This document shows, in pieces, positions 33,478 to 45,361 of a DNA stretch of 64,000 bases (position 1 is its first letter; each line of letters starts with the position of its first letter). Made by a program: the position numbers and the translations under genes. Origin of the DNA: Apium graveolens (taxonomy: Eukaryota > Streptophyta > Magnoliopsida > Apiales > Apiaceae); contig NC_133650.1 of the NCBI RefSeq assembly GCF_009905375.1, forward strand, positions 149,588,125 through 149,652,124, given 5' to 3'. The notes under the pieces were generated by a model that was given only the letters and a program-made list of their open reading frames with translations, had not been told where the DNA came from and made no database searches.

Positions 33478-35560
33478 TTCAAGGCACCTTCATACCAGGT
33501 ATCATTTATTTCGAGAGAATGTCTTTTAGTCAAAGAGTCACTTACAGAAACATTTATTAAATCACTTGATAAAGTTAATTTTTCAAGACTGGTTTGTAAG
33601 TGTGGGATATTATTCATTGCATATTAGTTGGAAATCCCATCTGTAAGGAATTCTTCATATAAGTTCACAAGTATTAAATCTTCAATATTTAAAGGACTTG
33701 TGAATTTATCAATATTCCAGTACCTCATACTTAGTGCTACTATCTTGATTATCATGATTAAAATGTCATATATATTTGTGGTAGTTAAATATTATAGGAT
33801 TAAGTTTGAATACTATTTTAATTGATTTAAATTATGACTGTAGAAAATTCCATTCTATATCAATCTCATAATTTAAATTATATTAAAATAATATGCAGCA
33901 TAGTTATTTGTATCTTGTACGAATAAATATGATACTTTTAGTATTAGTGATATTATTTAGAATTTTTGTTCTAAGTAATCAATACTTATTTCTAAAATCA
34001 CTGATATTGAAGTTAAAGTATTTTCTAAGTCATGTGTATAAAACTCTCAATATTTTATATGCTTAGAAAGTATTTCTAAAATTACTAATTATCCAGAGAG
34101 TGATTGCCATGTATATAAGTCATATATCCTATTGGTGATTATTCAAGGATAATTATAAAAATATTTAAGTGCTAGTATCTAACTCATAGATATTTAGTAT
34201 TTATTTATTTAGTATTTATTTTGGGTAGTTTGGATTATGGAAATTGAAGCAATTTAATGATTTTATTTGCTCCATAATTCAAACTAACTTAAAATAAATA
34301 AGCAGCATGATTGATTATAACTAAATTTTTTAACAATTGATATCTAGTATATTGACTGTAACTTGTGTGTTATAAGTTAATTATGAGACTTTGGTTTTAG
34401 TGAATTTAGCAATGCTTATATCTCAAGAATTCACTGAAATCACAATATGATTGTAGCATGATTAGTTGTATGTTAATTTTTGACTTGTATCAACTAATGA
34501 TATTTAGTTAAGAGTTCAAGTATGAACTAATTGTGAAGTATTAGTATTTGTGACATTACTTTGAACTCCTCTAAGTAATCAATGCTTATCCTCAATCACT
34601 TATACTAATATAAAAAGTGTAAAAATCTTTCTTAAACTACAACTATGATTACAATGTTTGATGCTTTATTATAAGTAACCATATGCTGTCAAGTTAGAAT
34701 AATTTTTATACTTATTAGCAAATTCCTAAACACTTTGATAATGGATACAATACTCAATGGATCAAAGTATATGGAACTTAGAATATTTTTCTAAGATTGC
34801 AAACAAGTCAATGTTGGTTAATGTTACTTTATTTATCGAACCAATATTATTTGAGATACTACAGTTGTTAGGAGTTAACAATTGTATGATATATGAAATT
34901 GAATGCTAATATCTTTTTGATAGATAATTGGTATTTAATTCATTGATATCTTATTTTAATATTTAAAATATGATGCAACATAATTATTAGTATCTAAATT
35001 ACTTGACAAGTATCAATCAATGATATATTGTTAATATTTTGTTGCAGATAATTGTGAGATTTTAAGTTCTAGTGAATTATATGAGTTGCTATATCTGAAA
35101 GATTCACTATAATTTCAAATTAGCAACATAGTCAGTCTTATTAAGGTTATTTATTAACAAACACTGTTGTTGATTATAATTTTTTAAAGATAGATTATGG
35201 AGCTTTTGATATGAATGAGAATTGCTTAGACTTTACCCTAAGTGATCAATGCTTTTACAAAAACCATTTATAATAAAAGACAAAATCTTTCTTTCTCTTC
35301 TTAATACTGCTAGGTCATCAGTCTGTGTCTTATCAAATCATTTATCTTTTTAGGCATAAAAACAGACTTGTGCACTCGAACAGTTTTAGGAGAAAATCAA
35401 ACTTCTTTCTACAATGGTGATTGCTTATTTCATTAAAATCTTTGTGAAATCACTATTGTACATCATTTCTCTCAAAGATTAAATGTATAATTTTCATTCA
35501 TTATAGATCTTAAGTGCATTTTATCTTCACATTGTCATATGTTTTGTGATACAGGTTCAG
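33478..35560 (+). other. Copia-C AT-rich spacer with degenerate repeats
   Basis: About 2 kb after RNase H without coding sequence. It is built from degenerate repeats: GCAGCAT-A/G-ATT blocks recur near 33893, 34303, 34451, 34970 and 35116, and AAGTAATCAATACTT-type blocks near 33973, 34575 and 35247, followed each time by a T-rich CTAAAATCACT/TTCTTT stretch. This is the position of the spacer between pol and accessory ORF in Copia-A. Confidence 0.5.
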
Positions 35561-36257
35561 CCTCCAATGGCCTTCTTTCATTGAGAGTCATGAGGTTGAA
35601 AACCCACAACTTCTATCCTAGACTGTAAAGACAAACACGAAAACAGAACCAACCAACATTCTCTTACCACTGAAATGAAGTATCAATGAGCGTGAGGGAG
35701 AAAGTGCCTTAGTGCACCACATAAGGAAGGTTCTGAAGTCAACCCAGCAGTTGTGTCTCCTACAAAGATGAGTACTATTTAAACAGAGACAACTAGTAGC
35801 CCCCATACATCTTCTCAAAAAAATGTAATGGCTGAAAAGGCACAAAACAGTTACTAGATTCATCCTCTCAACAGGATGCATCTATTGAAATGCGCCTGTC
35901 GTCCAGGGTATCCGATATAGTGTCACCACCTCAAATATAAAAAATTCTTGATGCACAAGGAAAGGTTACATACACAAAGGATGAGTTAACAGAAACAAGA
36001 GTTTCGACCATTTTACGGTCAGATTCGATTGTTCAAGGTTCTTTAATGGACCAATTGCCTTTACAGATGTTAGGAGATGATACTGATTCAATAGCCATAT
36101 GTCAATAGTCAGTGTCTACCCCCCCAGGTTTAAATCCCCTGGATGCATCTACGGATAGTGGATCTGACATATGTGCAGATCGACAACTTGTTGATAATGA
36201 TTCAGATATTACCTGATAAGTTATAAGGAAATGTTTTCACATACATTAGAAGGGAAC
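35561..36257 (+). pseudogene. Copia-C accessory ORF remnant, first part
   Basis: After the spacer, coding-like sequence appears. A possible start is ATG at 35567. A frame at 35947-36216 (89 codons, one TAG at 36106-36108) reads AQGKVTYTKDELTETR, LMDQLPLQMLGDDTDS and DASTDSGSDICAD, acidic and Ser/Asp-rich like the middle of the Copia-A accessory ORF. Gypsy-2 interrupts it at 36262, and similar Ser/Asp coding resumes at 48480. Same strand and same place as the accessory ORFs of Copia-A and Copia-B, so a common origin is likely, though no diagnostic motif survives. Confidence 0.4.
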
Positions 36258-36262
36258 TTTGA
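36258..36262. repeat. Gypsy-2 target site duplication, left copy
   Basis: TTTGA, identical to the copy at 48396-48400. Confidence 0.9.
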
Positions 36263-39200
36263 TGTAACACCCCCAGATCCGGGGTCGGGGATCCGGGTCG
36301 TTACGGTCTTTCTTTCCACAATATCACTTAACTTAATTAATAATAAATAACCTCATGCTGTGACCCCACACTAACACACACCACAACCCGTTATAGTCTC
36401 AGAGATGAAATTGAAATAAGTACAAGTCCTTGAATCCATAATTTAAAAGTTATTACAACCAAAATTATTACTTGATAAGTTTACAGTTAATTGCCATTAT
36501 CTGCCACAAGTTATAATTATACATAATTGGTTCCCAAAAGTAGAATGCTTGATCTACCAATAGATCTACCTCTGCAGCTATAACAGCTACAACATCAACG
36601 GGAAGACGCGGGACGCTTCCCACGCGCTTGCGCTGGGTCTGCTTGAGTCTGGCCATCTTTCCTAACTGTTGTTGTGTGATGAAGAAATGAAGCAAGAGTG
36701 AGCATTACAGCTCGCAAGATAATATATAGTGTAAATAATAATGCAAGTATCTAAATGGATAACTTACTGGAAACCTTTATCAAATGTAAGGTAATTACTT
36801 ACTGGATATAAGCTTAAAGGAAGATGAAGTTACCAATTACTTCACTATACTTATACCATTTTATAAAACTACTTGAACTACCACTGTTCAAAGTATTATA
36901 GGTTTCAAAAGGTCATCCCATAGATGAGACCACAAGTTAAGACTTGAATAGATTCAATTTTTGAAATATTATTGAATGAAATGAAGTTACGAGATACTTT
37001 ATTTAGTCCCGATATATATATCCACATATATATCTTTTATACATTTCCTGGAAACCTCTGTTATGTAAAGTATGAACAGAGTTTGTAACATCCAATGAAT
37101 TTTGGAAAGAAAAAGAATTTTGGCATAAACCCGATATCTTGCTGATCAGGCAAAGATACCAATAAGTAACCTTTTCTACTAGTAGATGGATGAATCCCCC
37201 ATCGGTCATCACCCTAGCCGCATTAGGATCTTGTTCTGGACCGCCACCCGGCCTCTTACGCGTTGATGGACTGCCACCCAGCCACTTACACTTTGATAGA
37301 CCGTACCCCGGCCTGTTGCTTATGCCGACTCAATTAGATGGGCTTACTTCCCGAACGTTGGGTAAGTAATCAATTCATTTGTCAAAACAACAACCTTGTT
37401 GCGAATATAAATACACCACAGAGCCGGATCCCTCAGGTTTTGAGCGAGTATTTAAATCCCCTTTGAAAGGAAGATCTTAAATATAAAAATGAGTTTTGGG
37501 ATCCGCTCTAACTTTTAAAATCATTTTGAAGACTCGAAAACATTTTTAAGAATGTTTGGAGTAACGCTGATTTAATAAAATAAATCAGTCCCAATATATT
37601 TCGAAAATATCTGAATATTATTATTTAAATAATATTCCCATAAAGAATAATCTTTAAAAAATAATTAAAGTAGAAGTTTTAAAACTCATACTTGAATGGA
37701 TATTAAATAACCGAAGATATACTTATACGAAAGTATGATATTTATTTGAATAATCGAAAATAAGTTTGATTATCAAAACATTATTCTTTAATAAAATAAA
37801 GAATTTTATTTAGTAAATAAGCAGAGTCATAAGTCCTCGAATGAATATTAAAAAGAATATTCATTAAATAAAATAAACCGAGTCATAAGTCCTCGAATGA
37901 ATATTCAAATAATTTTAATTAAATAATATAAACCGAGTCATAAGTCCTCGAAGGAATATTCAAAGTAATATTCATTAATAAAAACAAAGTTATCGAATAA
38001 ACCTTATTCGATTAATAGTTTTGAAAACTATATCAATATATATATACATATATATAATATATTCGGGAATATCGACTCCCGGTTTTAGAAAATGTTCACC
38101 TTTGGGTCCCCTATACTAAGGGTATACACAACTACTGCTTATCTCTAGCATAGGTATTATGCAACTATAAGCATTGAAATCAACAGATAGATAACCAGAT
38201 TATGAAACAGACATGCATATATATACCATATCAGCATGGTTCAATATATCGCAAAATTTGCTAATTAACCAACATGCATCTATCACAAGATAATGCATAT
38301 ACATATATATACATCACAACAACAGTATAACGGGTAGAAAACTTGTCTGAGCGATTGGGGGTAGTAAAAGTCTTGGGATGAGTCTGGTAACCTATAAACC
38401 ACATATAAGTTGGAATTAAACCAAAGTCGCTTAAGAATCTATACTTTAACCAATTAGACTCTAACGCTCGTTTTGCGCTTAATGATTCTCTTAAGTCGCT
38501 CGAGTACCCTCGACTCCACCATTTTTAATAAATTAACCATTAAGAGTTTTAAGGCGATTCTTTCGCGAGTACCTTACCAACTGTCTAATCCACTTTACAT
38601 AAATGTTTCATACTCCAATTAGTCATTTAAGGTCTTTGACCAATGTTTCAAAGTAAGGGGAGGGGTAATGGTTCGGTCGCGAAGCGCCGTTACTTAAAAC
38701 GGTCATTTCTCCTAAACCGTACATCGGATTCAAACGAACCACATATCAAAACGAAAATCGTAACATGAACTATCTAATCATGGCAATGGTCAAAACCTAA
38801 CAGTGAGTTCACGGGTCCTAATGTTAAGAACAAAAACAGTCTAGGGTAATCGGACATTACGACGGCTATGTTTACGCGATTACCAATTTCGTACAACTCC
38901 AATTCAATTCACAAACAACCCACAATCATTGTTACAACCAAACTTCCTCCATATACTACTACAACAGCCCCAACAACTCAATATTTCCAATTTATACTAC
39001 TTCCCAAACATGAACTAAAAGCTTACTTAAGTTCTTTAACTAATCAACAAGATTTACAACTCCAAACACATCACAAAACCAACACATCTCTAAATACACA
39101 ATAATAAAGCTTCTCGTGAACCATACCAAACACAAAAACTCTAAATATACAAAAGTAGGGCTAGGGTATGAGATTATACCTTCCTTGGTGAGTAAAAGTA

Positions 39201-39337
39201 ACTAAGGAGCTTGGAATCACCCTTAAAAGTCCTTACCAAAGCTTAATCTAAACAAAAACTCAAGAACAAAATTTCAAGTTCTTGAAAAACACTATTCATA
39301 AGGGTTACAAAAAGTTCAAAATTTTGGGGTTATTACA
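36263..39337 (-). repeat. Gypsy-2 3' LTR
   Basis: 3075 bp from TGTAACACCC to TTATTACA in plus orientation. Small ORFs inside (36468-36695, 38868-39104) recur in the other LTR and have no known domain. Contains a three-copy 55-bp tandem repeat at 37824-37985. Confidence 0.95.
37824..37985. repeat. 55-bp tandem repeat, three copies, in Gypsy-2 3' LTR
   Basis: Each unit starts GAGTCATAAGTCCTCGAA and continues with an AATATTC-rich stretch; starts at about 37824, 37880 and 37935. The 5' LTR has two units (46928-47030). Confidence 0.85.
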
Positions 39338-39350
39338 GTCTCCCCTCCTT
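39338..39350 (-). other. Gypsy-2 polypurine tract
   Basis: Minus-strand AAGGAGGGGAGAC directly beside the 3' LTR. Confidence 0.9.
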
Positions 39351-39370
39351 AAAAGGATTCTGTCCCGGAA

Positions 39371-40756
39371 TCAAATAGAAAATAAATGGGGGTACTTTTC
39401 TAACATTGCGCTCTCTAGTTCCCAAGTCGATTCTTCAACATTATGATTCTGCCATAGCACTCTGACTAGCTTGATCACTTTGTTCCGAAGCACCTGCTCC
39501 TTCTTATCCATAATCTTTACTGGTCTCTCCATGTAAGTCAGATCTGATTGCATATCCACCGGCTCGTACTCCACTATGTGTCTGGCATCCCGATGATACT
39601 TCCTTAGCATTGACACATGGAACACATTATGAACCTGTTGGAAGTTCGGGGGCAAGGCTAACTCGTAAGCTAACTTCCCAATCCGTCTTAATATCTCAAA
39701 AGGTCCAATGTACCTGGGGCTTAATTTCCCTTTCTTTCCGAACCTCATTAATCCCTTCCAAGGGAATACTTTTAACAGTACTAAGTCCCCCACTTCATAC
39801 TCCATGTCCTTTCGGGCTAGGTCTACATATTTCTTCTGTATGTCTTGGGCTGATACCAGCCGTCCTCTGATGAGATCCACTATGTATTTGGTCCTTTGGA
39901 CCACTTCGGGTCCGAGTATCTTCCGCTCTCTTACTTCATCCCAATATAAGGGAGATCGACACCTTCTTCCGTACAGGGCCTCATAAAGCGGCATTCCGAT
40001 GCTAGCATGAAAGCTATTATTATAAGAAAACTCGATCAACGGCAAGTGATCATCCCACCTTCCTTTAAAGTCTATTGCACAGACTCTCAACATATCCTCT
40101 AGTGTCTGGATGGTCCTTTCACTCTGCCCATCCGTCTGGGGATGGTAAGCGGTACTCGTATTTAACTTGGTCCCCGCACATTCTTGAAAGCTCCTCCAAA
40201 ATTTGGAGTTGAACCTGGGGTCTCGGTCTGAGACAATGGACGCTGGGACTCCATGTCGCGTCACTATTTCCTTAAGGTAAATGTCCACCAGTCTATCGAC
40301 TGTGTATCTCTCATTGATAGAAATGAAATGAGCTGACTTTGTCAGTTGGTCTATAATCACCCATATGGCATCATGGTTGGCTTTCTTCCTTGGTAAGCCG
40401 ACAGTAAAATCCATGGCTATCTGTTCCCATTTCTATTCGGGAATCTCCAGGGGTCGTAAAAGTCCACTGGGTCTCTGGTGCTCTGCCTTTACTCTTTGGC
40501 AAGTCAAACATTTTCTTACCCATTCTGCTACGCCCCTCTTCATGTTGGGCCACCAGTAATACTCCTTCAAATCCCTATACATCTTGGTGCTTCCCGGGTG
40601 AATGGAATACCTTGAACTATGGCTTTTATCCAAAATCTCGTCTTTAAGCTCTTGAACGTTCGGAACCCAAATCCGGTAGGAGTACCTCATTATCCCTTTA
40701 TCATCTCTCTCAGTATGGATCTCTTCTCCAGTCATTGACTTTCTGCCTTCATTCAT
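39371..40756 (-). pseudogene. pol: Gypsy-2 integrase with chromodomain
   Basis: Starts in a new frame at 40756 because of a one-base indel near 40770 at the RNase H/integrase joint. HHCC region: [20 protein letters not shown] to [17 protein letters not shown] at 40433-40435 replaces the Trp that Gypsy-1 has in PEWKWE; the frame then runs without a break to 39371. Core residues lie in [29 protein letters not shown] and [20 protein letters not shown]. After HVSMLRKYHRD comes an intact chromodomain-like tail: IMDKKEQVLRNKVIKLVRVL, EESTWELESAMLEKYPHLF. Confidence 0.94.
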
Positions 40757-43140
40757 TACTTTCTCTTGGCCAATCTAATATTTTCCAATAACTCTGGCTG
40801 CATCGAGATCTCAAACAGCTTTTCAGTTTCGGTTCCGGTTACCTTTACTTCTATTTCCATTCTCTCGAAATCCCTTATCAATTCCTCCGAAGTCATTATC
40901 ATTTTGAGTCTTTCCTTCCTGCTAAGGGCGTCAGCCACCACATTGACTTTCCCTGGATGATAGAGAATCTCACAATCATAGTCCTTGATTAGCTCTAACC
41001 ATCTCCTCTGGCGCATGTTGAGCTCTTTCTGCGTAAATATGTACTTGAGGCTCTTATGGTCGGTGAAAATCTCGCACTTCTCTCCATACAAGTAGTGCCT
41101 CCAAATTTTTAAGGCAAAAACTATTACCGCGAGCTCAAGGTCATGAGTAGGATATCTAATCTCGTATTCCTTCAGTTGTCTCGACGCATATGCAATCACC
41201 TTACCGTGCTGCATAAGCACACACCCTAATCCTTTGTGCGACGTATCATTATATATCACAAAATCTCCTTTTCCGTCTGGCAATGCCAACACCGCGGCCG
41301 TTACTAACCTTTTCTTTAATTCCTGAAAACTGTTCTCGCATTTTTCCGTCCATTCAAACTTCTCTGTCTTACGAGTAAGTCGTGTCAAAGGGGCTGCGAT
41401 CTTCGTAAAGTCCTGTACAAATCTACGATAGTAGCCGGCCAATCCTATGAAACTCCTTACCTCTGTGGGTGTGGTTGGCCTTTCCCAATTTGAGACCGCC
41501 TCTATCTTGGAGGGGTCGACCAATACTCCTTCTTTATTGATCATATGTCCTAAAAACTGTACTTCATTCCGCCAGAATTCACACTTCGAGAATTTGGCAA
41601 ATAAATGTTCCTCTCTGAGTATTCCTAGAGCTATCCTCAAACGCTCTGCATGTTCTGCCTCAGTCCTTGAGTAGATTAAAATATCATTGATAAAAACTAT
41701 CACACACTTGTCCAAGTACTTCTTAAATACTCTGTTCATTAAATCCATGAAAGCCGCTGGGGCATTGGTTAATCCAAAGGACATTACCAAGAACTCATAG
41801 TGCCCATACCTGGTACGGAATGCGGTCTTGGTAATATCTTCGGGTTTAATCTTTAGTTGGTGATATCCCGTTCTTAGGTCAATTTTGGAAAAATAAACAG
41901 CATCCTTTAGCTGGTCGAACAGATCGTCTATTCTAGGTAACGGGTACCTGTTCTTTATGGTTAGCTTGTTCAACTCTCGGTAGTCGATGCACAGCCTCAT
42001 GCTCCCATCTTTCTTCTTAACAAATAACACTGGTGCTCCCCACGGAGACACACTGGGTCTTATCATACCCTTATCCAAGAGTTCCTGCAATTGGGTAGCT
42101 AATTCCTTCATTTCTAATGGGGCTAACCGGTAAGGTGCCTTTGAAACTGGCGCCGTCCCTGGGGCCAACTCAATAGCAAATTCAATCACTCTATCGGGTG
42201 GTAATCCTGGAAGGTCTTGTGGGAATACATCTTCAAATTCGTTGACTATCAGAATATCTTGTAAGTTGGGCACCTCCTTCTGCGTGTCTACCACATAGGC
42301 TTGGTAAGCCTCGTTTCCTTTTCGTAGCATCCTTTTGGCCTGGGCCATGGTCAAAAATTTCTGCGTCTGCCTCTTTCCTCTAAATATGACTTCCTTCTTC
42401 CCTAGGACATTCAACTTAACTTTCTTCCCCTTACAGTCTATCTGAGCATCATTGCTAGATAGCCAGTCCATTCCCAAAATTACATCAAACTCCCCTAATT
42501 TAAAAGGAATCATATCAACACTAAAAGATTGTTCCCCTATGCCTAACTCACAGGCGGGGTGAATCTGGTTAACAGAAATAATTTCATGATTGGCTATTTC
42601 TACTTGTAAGGATTCTATCAAGGGTTCAGTCTTAAGCCTTAATTTACCCGTAAAGTCCTTTGATATAAAAGATTTAGTTGCTCCCGAATCAAATAAAACG
42701 TTTGCACTGACTGAATTTAGAGAAAGGGTACCTGCTATCACATCTGAGTCTTTCATAGCATCTTGGACTGTCATGTTGAAAGTCCTCACAGTAGGTGGCT
42801 TATTGGAGGCAGCCCTGTTGGCTCCTGAAGCTGCTGGTTTGTTCATTGGGCATTCCCTCTTCCAATGACCCGGGCGTCCACACTGATGACAAGTGGTGGT
42901 TGGACGATTAATGGGGGTTGGCGAAGTGCACTTATCCGAATAGTGACCTTCTCGACCACACTTGAAACAGATTACCGGCTTTCCTTTACACTCCCCAGTA
43001 TGCATCCTTCCACAAGTGTTACAGGCTGGCAATGGGGGTCGAGACTGGTTGGAATAGGACATTCTTGACTTCTGGCCGCTCTGGCTCACATTCACACTCA
43101 TTGGCCGCTTAAACCCAGTGTTCTTTCCCGGTAGGGACAC
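40756..43140 (-). pseudogene. pol: Gypsy-2 nucleocapsid, protease, RT and RNase H
   Basis: A 794-codon open frame, the longest in the window. Three Cys/His knuckles ([40 protein letters not shown]), protease site [13 protein letters not shown] and [16 protein letters not shown], then RT with [32 protein letters not shown] and catalytic FINDILIYS, where the usual first Asp of the DD pair is Asn (Gypsy-1 has FIDD). RNase H follows: [17 protein letters not shown] (usual Asp also changed to Asn), [31 protein letters not shown]. The two Asp-to-Asn changes at catalytic positions would disable both enzymes even though the frame is open. Confidence 0.95.
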
Positions 43141-44072
43141 TGCTCCTCGATTAAATCTAGTTGGGAAGCTCCAGCCTGCGGACCCATGCTCATACTTTTC
43201 CTCTTTATTCCCTTCTTCTCTCTTTCCTTCTGCATCTGTTCACTTCCGGCTTCTACAATTGTTGCCTTTTGCACCAGGGTGGCATAATCAGTAAGCTCAA
43301 GGATTGCCACCCTATTCTAAATCCACAGTTTCAGTCCCTGCTGAAACCTTCTAGCTTTCTTTTCCTCGGTGCTCACAAACTCTGGCACAAACCTTGATAA
43401 CTCAGTAAATTTTGCTTCGTACTCTGCTATAGATAAGTTATTCTGCTTTAGCTCCAAGAACTTGAGCTCCATCTGGTTCTCCATAAACCTCGGGAAATAC
43501 TTTCCCAAAAACAACTGACTGAACCTCTCCCATGTTATGATAACATCTGTCTCCATATTTTTCTTGGCCTCCCACCAGTAGTTAGCCTCTCCTTTCAGAA
43601 GGTAGGTAGCAAATACAGTCTTCTGTGCCTCATCGGTACTCAGAATCTCAAAGGATTTCTCCATTTCCTTTAACAATGCTCTTGCCTCAACTGGGTCGGC
43701 TGATCCGTGGAACTCAGGGGGCTTAAGGGACTTGAAAGCCCTGAAAGAGTTTGCCACATCATTGTTATTTCCTTGAGGGGGTGGGTTGGGTTGACGTTCC
43801 AAGTTCTGCCTTAGTAGTTGCATGAACTGTCCCATGGGATCCATGCCTGGGTTTGGTACTGGTTGCTCAACCTCAGTTTTTCCTTCTTCAGCCTCTATCT
43901 CAAATCCTTCAACATCATATGTTTCCTCCTCCTCTTCATACAGGGAGTCATTCTGTTCAACATAATCCTCATCTTCCTCTTCACTGTGTTCTTGGTTCCT
44001 ACCGTCCTGGTTATGGCTTCATTGGTCCTCAGATCTAGGGTTCGCCCTAGTTCCAATCTTTCTTGGCGGCAT
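43098..44072 (-). pseudogene. gag: Gypsy-2 gag
   Basis: The true start is ATG at 44072 (MPPRKIGTRANPRSEDQ), upstream of the first long open stretch; a TGA at 44021-44019 (codon 18) and then an acidic Glu/Asp-rich segment lead in frame to the Met at 43844. The capsid domain follows (FKSLKPPEFHGSADPVEARA, LLKGEANYWWE, ITWERFSQLFLGKYFPRFM, LSIAEYEAKFTELSRFVPE). TAG at 43319-43317 after GLKLWI precedes NRVAILELTDYATLV, exactly as in Gypsy-1. A frameshift near 43150 separates it from the nucleocapsid-PR-RT frame. Confidence 0.9.
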
Positions 44073-44474
44073 GATACTGATAAAATTTTTTGGGAAATTC
44101 AACGTTAGGTCACAATCATACACAACGTTGTGCCTTGCACAGTTTCTATAATGGGGAGAATGTATCTCGCAATACTATTATATTATGATAGTTCTAATAA
44201 GAAGTGCAGTAATAATAATGATAAAAACAGTGATCTCATCACTAAGGAACTGAACTAAAAGGAAACAAATATATACATAATGCGGGAAATACATAGTTTG
44301 ATCTGGTCAAAAGTACAACAGTGCTACAGCCATCTGCCCAAAAGTGATACACAAGAGTCTATCTGTCTAGTTAGAGAAAGGGATGCTATATACAAGTCAA
44401 CTATCCCGGAAAATTGGCTCTTACTATGGCCTCGACTAACTAGACGACTAGACTATCCCATCACCGGTCCTGAA

Positions 44475-45149
44475 TCACACACCAGAGCGGGTCAGCTCCC
44501 ATACTCTTTCCATCGCACGACGGAAGATGTAGTCGGCCTGCCGCCTGGAGATCCTACCATGCCTGTCCCCCTGGAGCGATCGGAGTCTCGCTCAGGCCGT
44601 GAGCTCTATCCCCGTTACCTCCCTCCTCAAGGATCGGGGTATAGTAGCCCTAGTCTCATAAGCTCGGGCATGCCTACCCGCCCTCTCCGCATCCAACTCC
44701 CTCCTGACCTCATCCAGCCGAGCCTCAGCAACAGCCACTCGGGTCCTCAGTACATCCTAAACATAGCCGTGAGCTAATAAAGACTGCCTATGGGCAGGGT
44801 CGAGAGGTGGTGAATCCGGAGCCGCTGGGGGTGCCTCCTCGGTCTGCCTAGGCTCGGAAGTATGGGTCTCAGAGCTGTCATCATAAGGGCTCCAAGATAG
44901 TGGTGGAGGGGTAGGAGCTCTGACCACCGGGAGTGAGGGTAAAGGGGTACCAGTGTACTCTACCATAGCTCCGATATGCTCCTCAACTACTAGGACCTCA
45001 TCCGGGTCCTCCTCATCTGAAATCGCCACAACCTCCATCTCTGACTCCTCTGAGGGGTCCTCCTCCTCCTCCTCCTCCTCCTCCTCCATCTCAGGCTCCT
45101 CCTGATCCTCGGCATCTAGCAGTGCCTCATCATGCTCACGCTCGAACAT
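44475..45149 (-). pseudogene. Gypsy-2 leader ORF upstream of gag, acidic, unknown function
   Basis: A sense-strand frame of 224 codons between primer binding site and gag, starting at ATG 45149 and interrupted by TAG at 44759-44757 and TGA at 44594-44592. The N-terminal half is extremely acidic (a run of Glu from a GAG microsatellite, then DPSEESEMEVVAISDEEDPD) and then Pro-rich (PTPPPLSWSPYDDSSETH). The C-terminal half is a charged helix (DVLRTRVAVAEARLDEVRRE) likely to form a coiled coil. Gypsy-1 has no counterpart in its 446-bp leader. Extra ORFs before gag are known in Tat/Ogre gypsy elements but are not usual in Tekay; the function is unknown. Confidence 0.55.
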
Positions 45150-45345
45150 CTCTGGGTCTTCTATCTCATGTGCCTACACATTAAACGGGCTAAGTTACTA
45201 TCATGATACTTATAAGGGTTCCCGTAAGGGTTTTAACTGTCAGTGCTACTTTAAGTATTCCAACTACGAACTTGGCAAGAGTTCTTATTATCTTTGTGAG
45301 TTTATTATTATATCGTCGCATCATCTCTGAGGTTTATAACGCTTA

Positions 45346-45357
45346 GCTCTGATACCA
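45346..45357 (-). other. Gypsy-2 primer binding site (initiator Met tRNA)
   Basis: Minus-strand TGGTATCAGAGC four bases from the 5' LTR. Confidence 0.92.
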
Positions 45358-45361
45358 TTTC

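Noticed and set aside
36468..36695. 75-codon minus-strand ORF with a near-copy at 45568-45795
   Set aside because: Lies within both Gypsy-2 LTRs, so duplication reflects the LTR and not selection; no domain seen.
38868..39104. 78-codon Thr/Gln-rich ORF with a copy at 47926-48162
   Set aside because: Also LTR sequence of Gypsy-2, on the strand opposite to transcription; low complexity.
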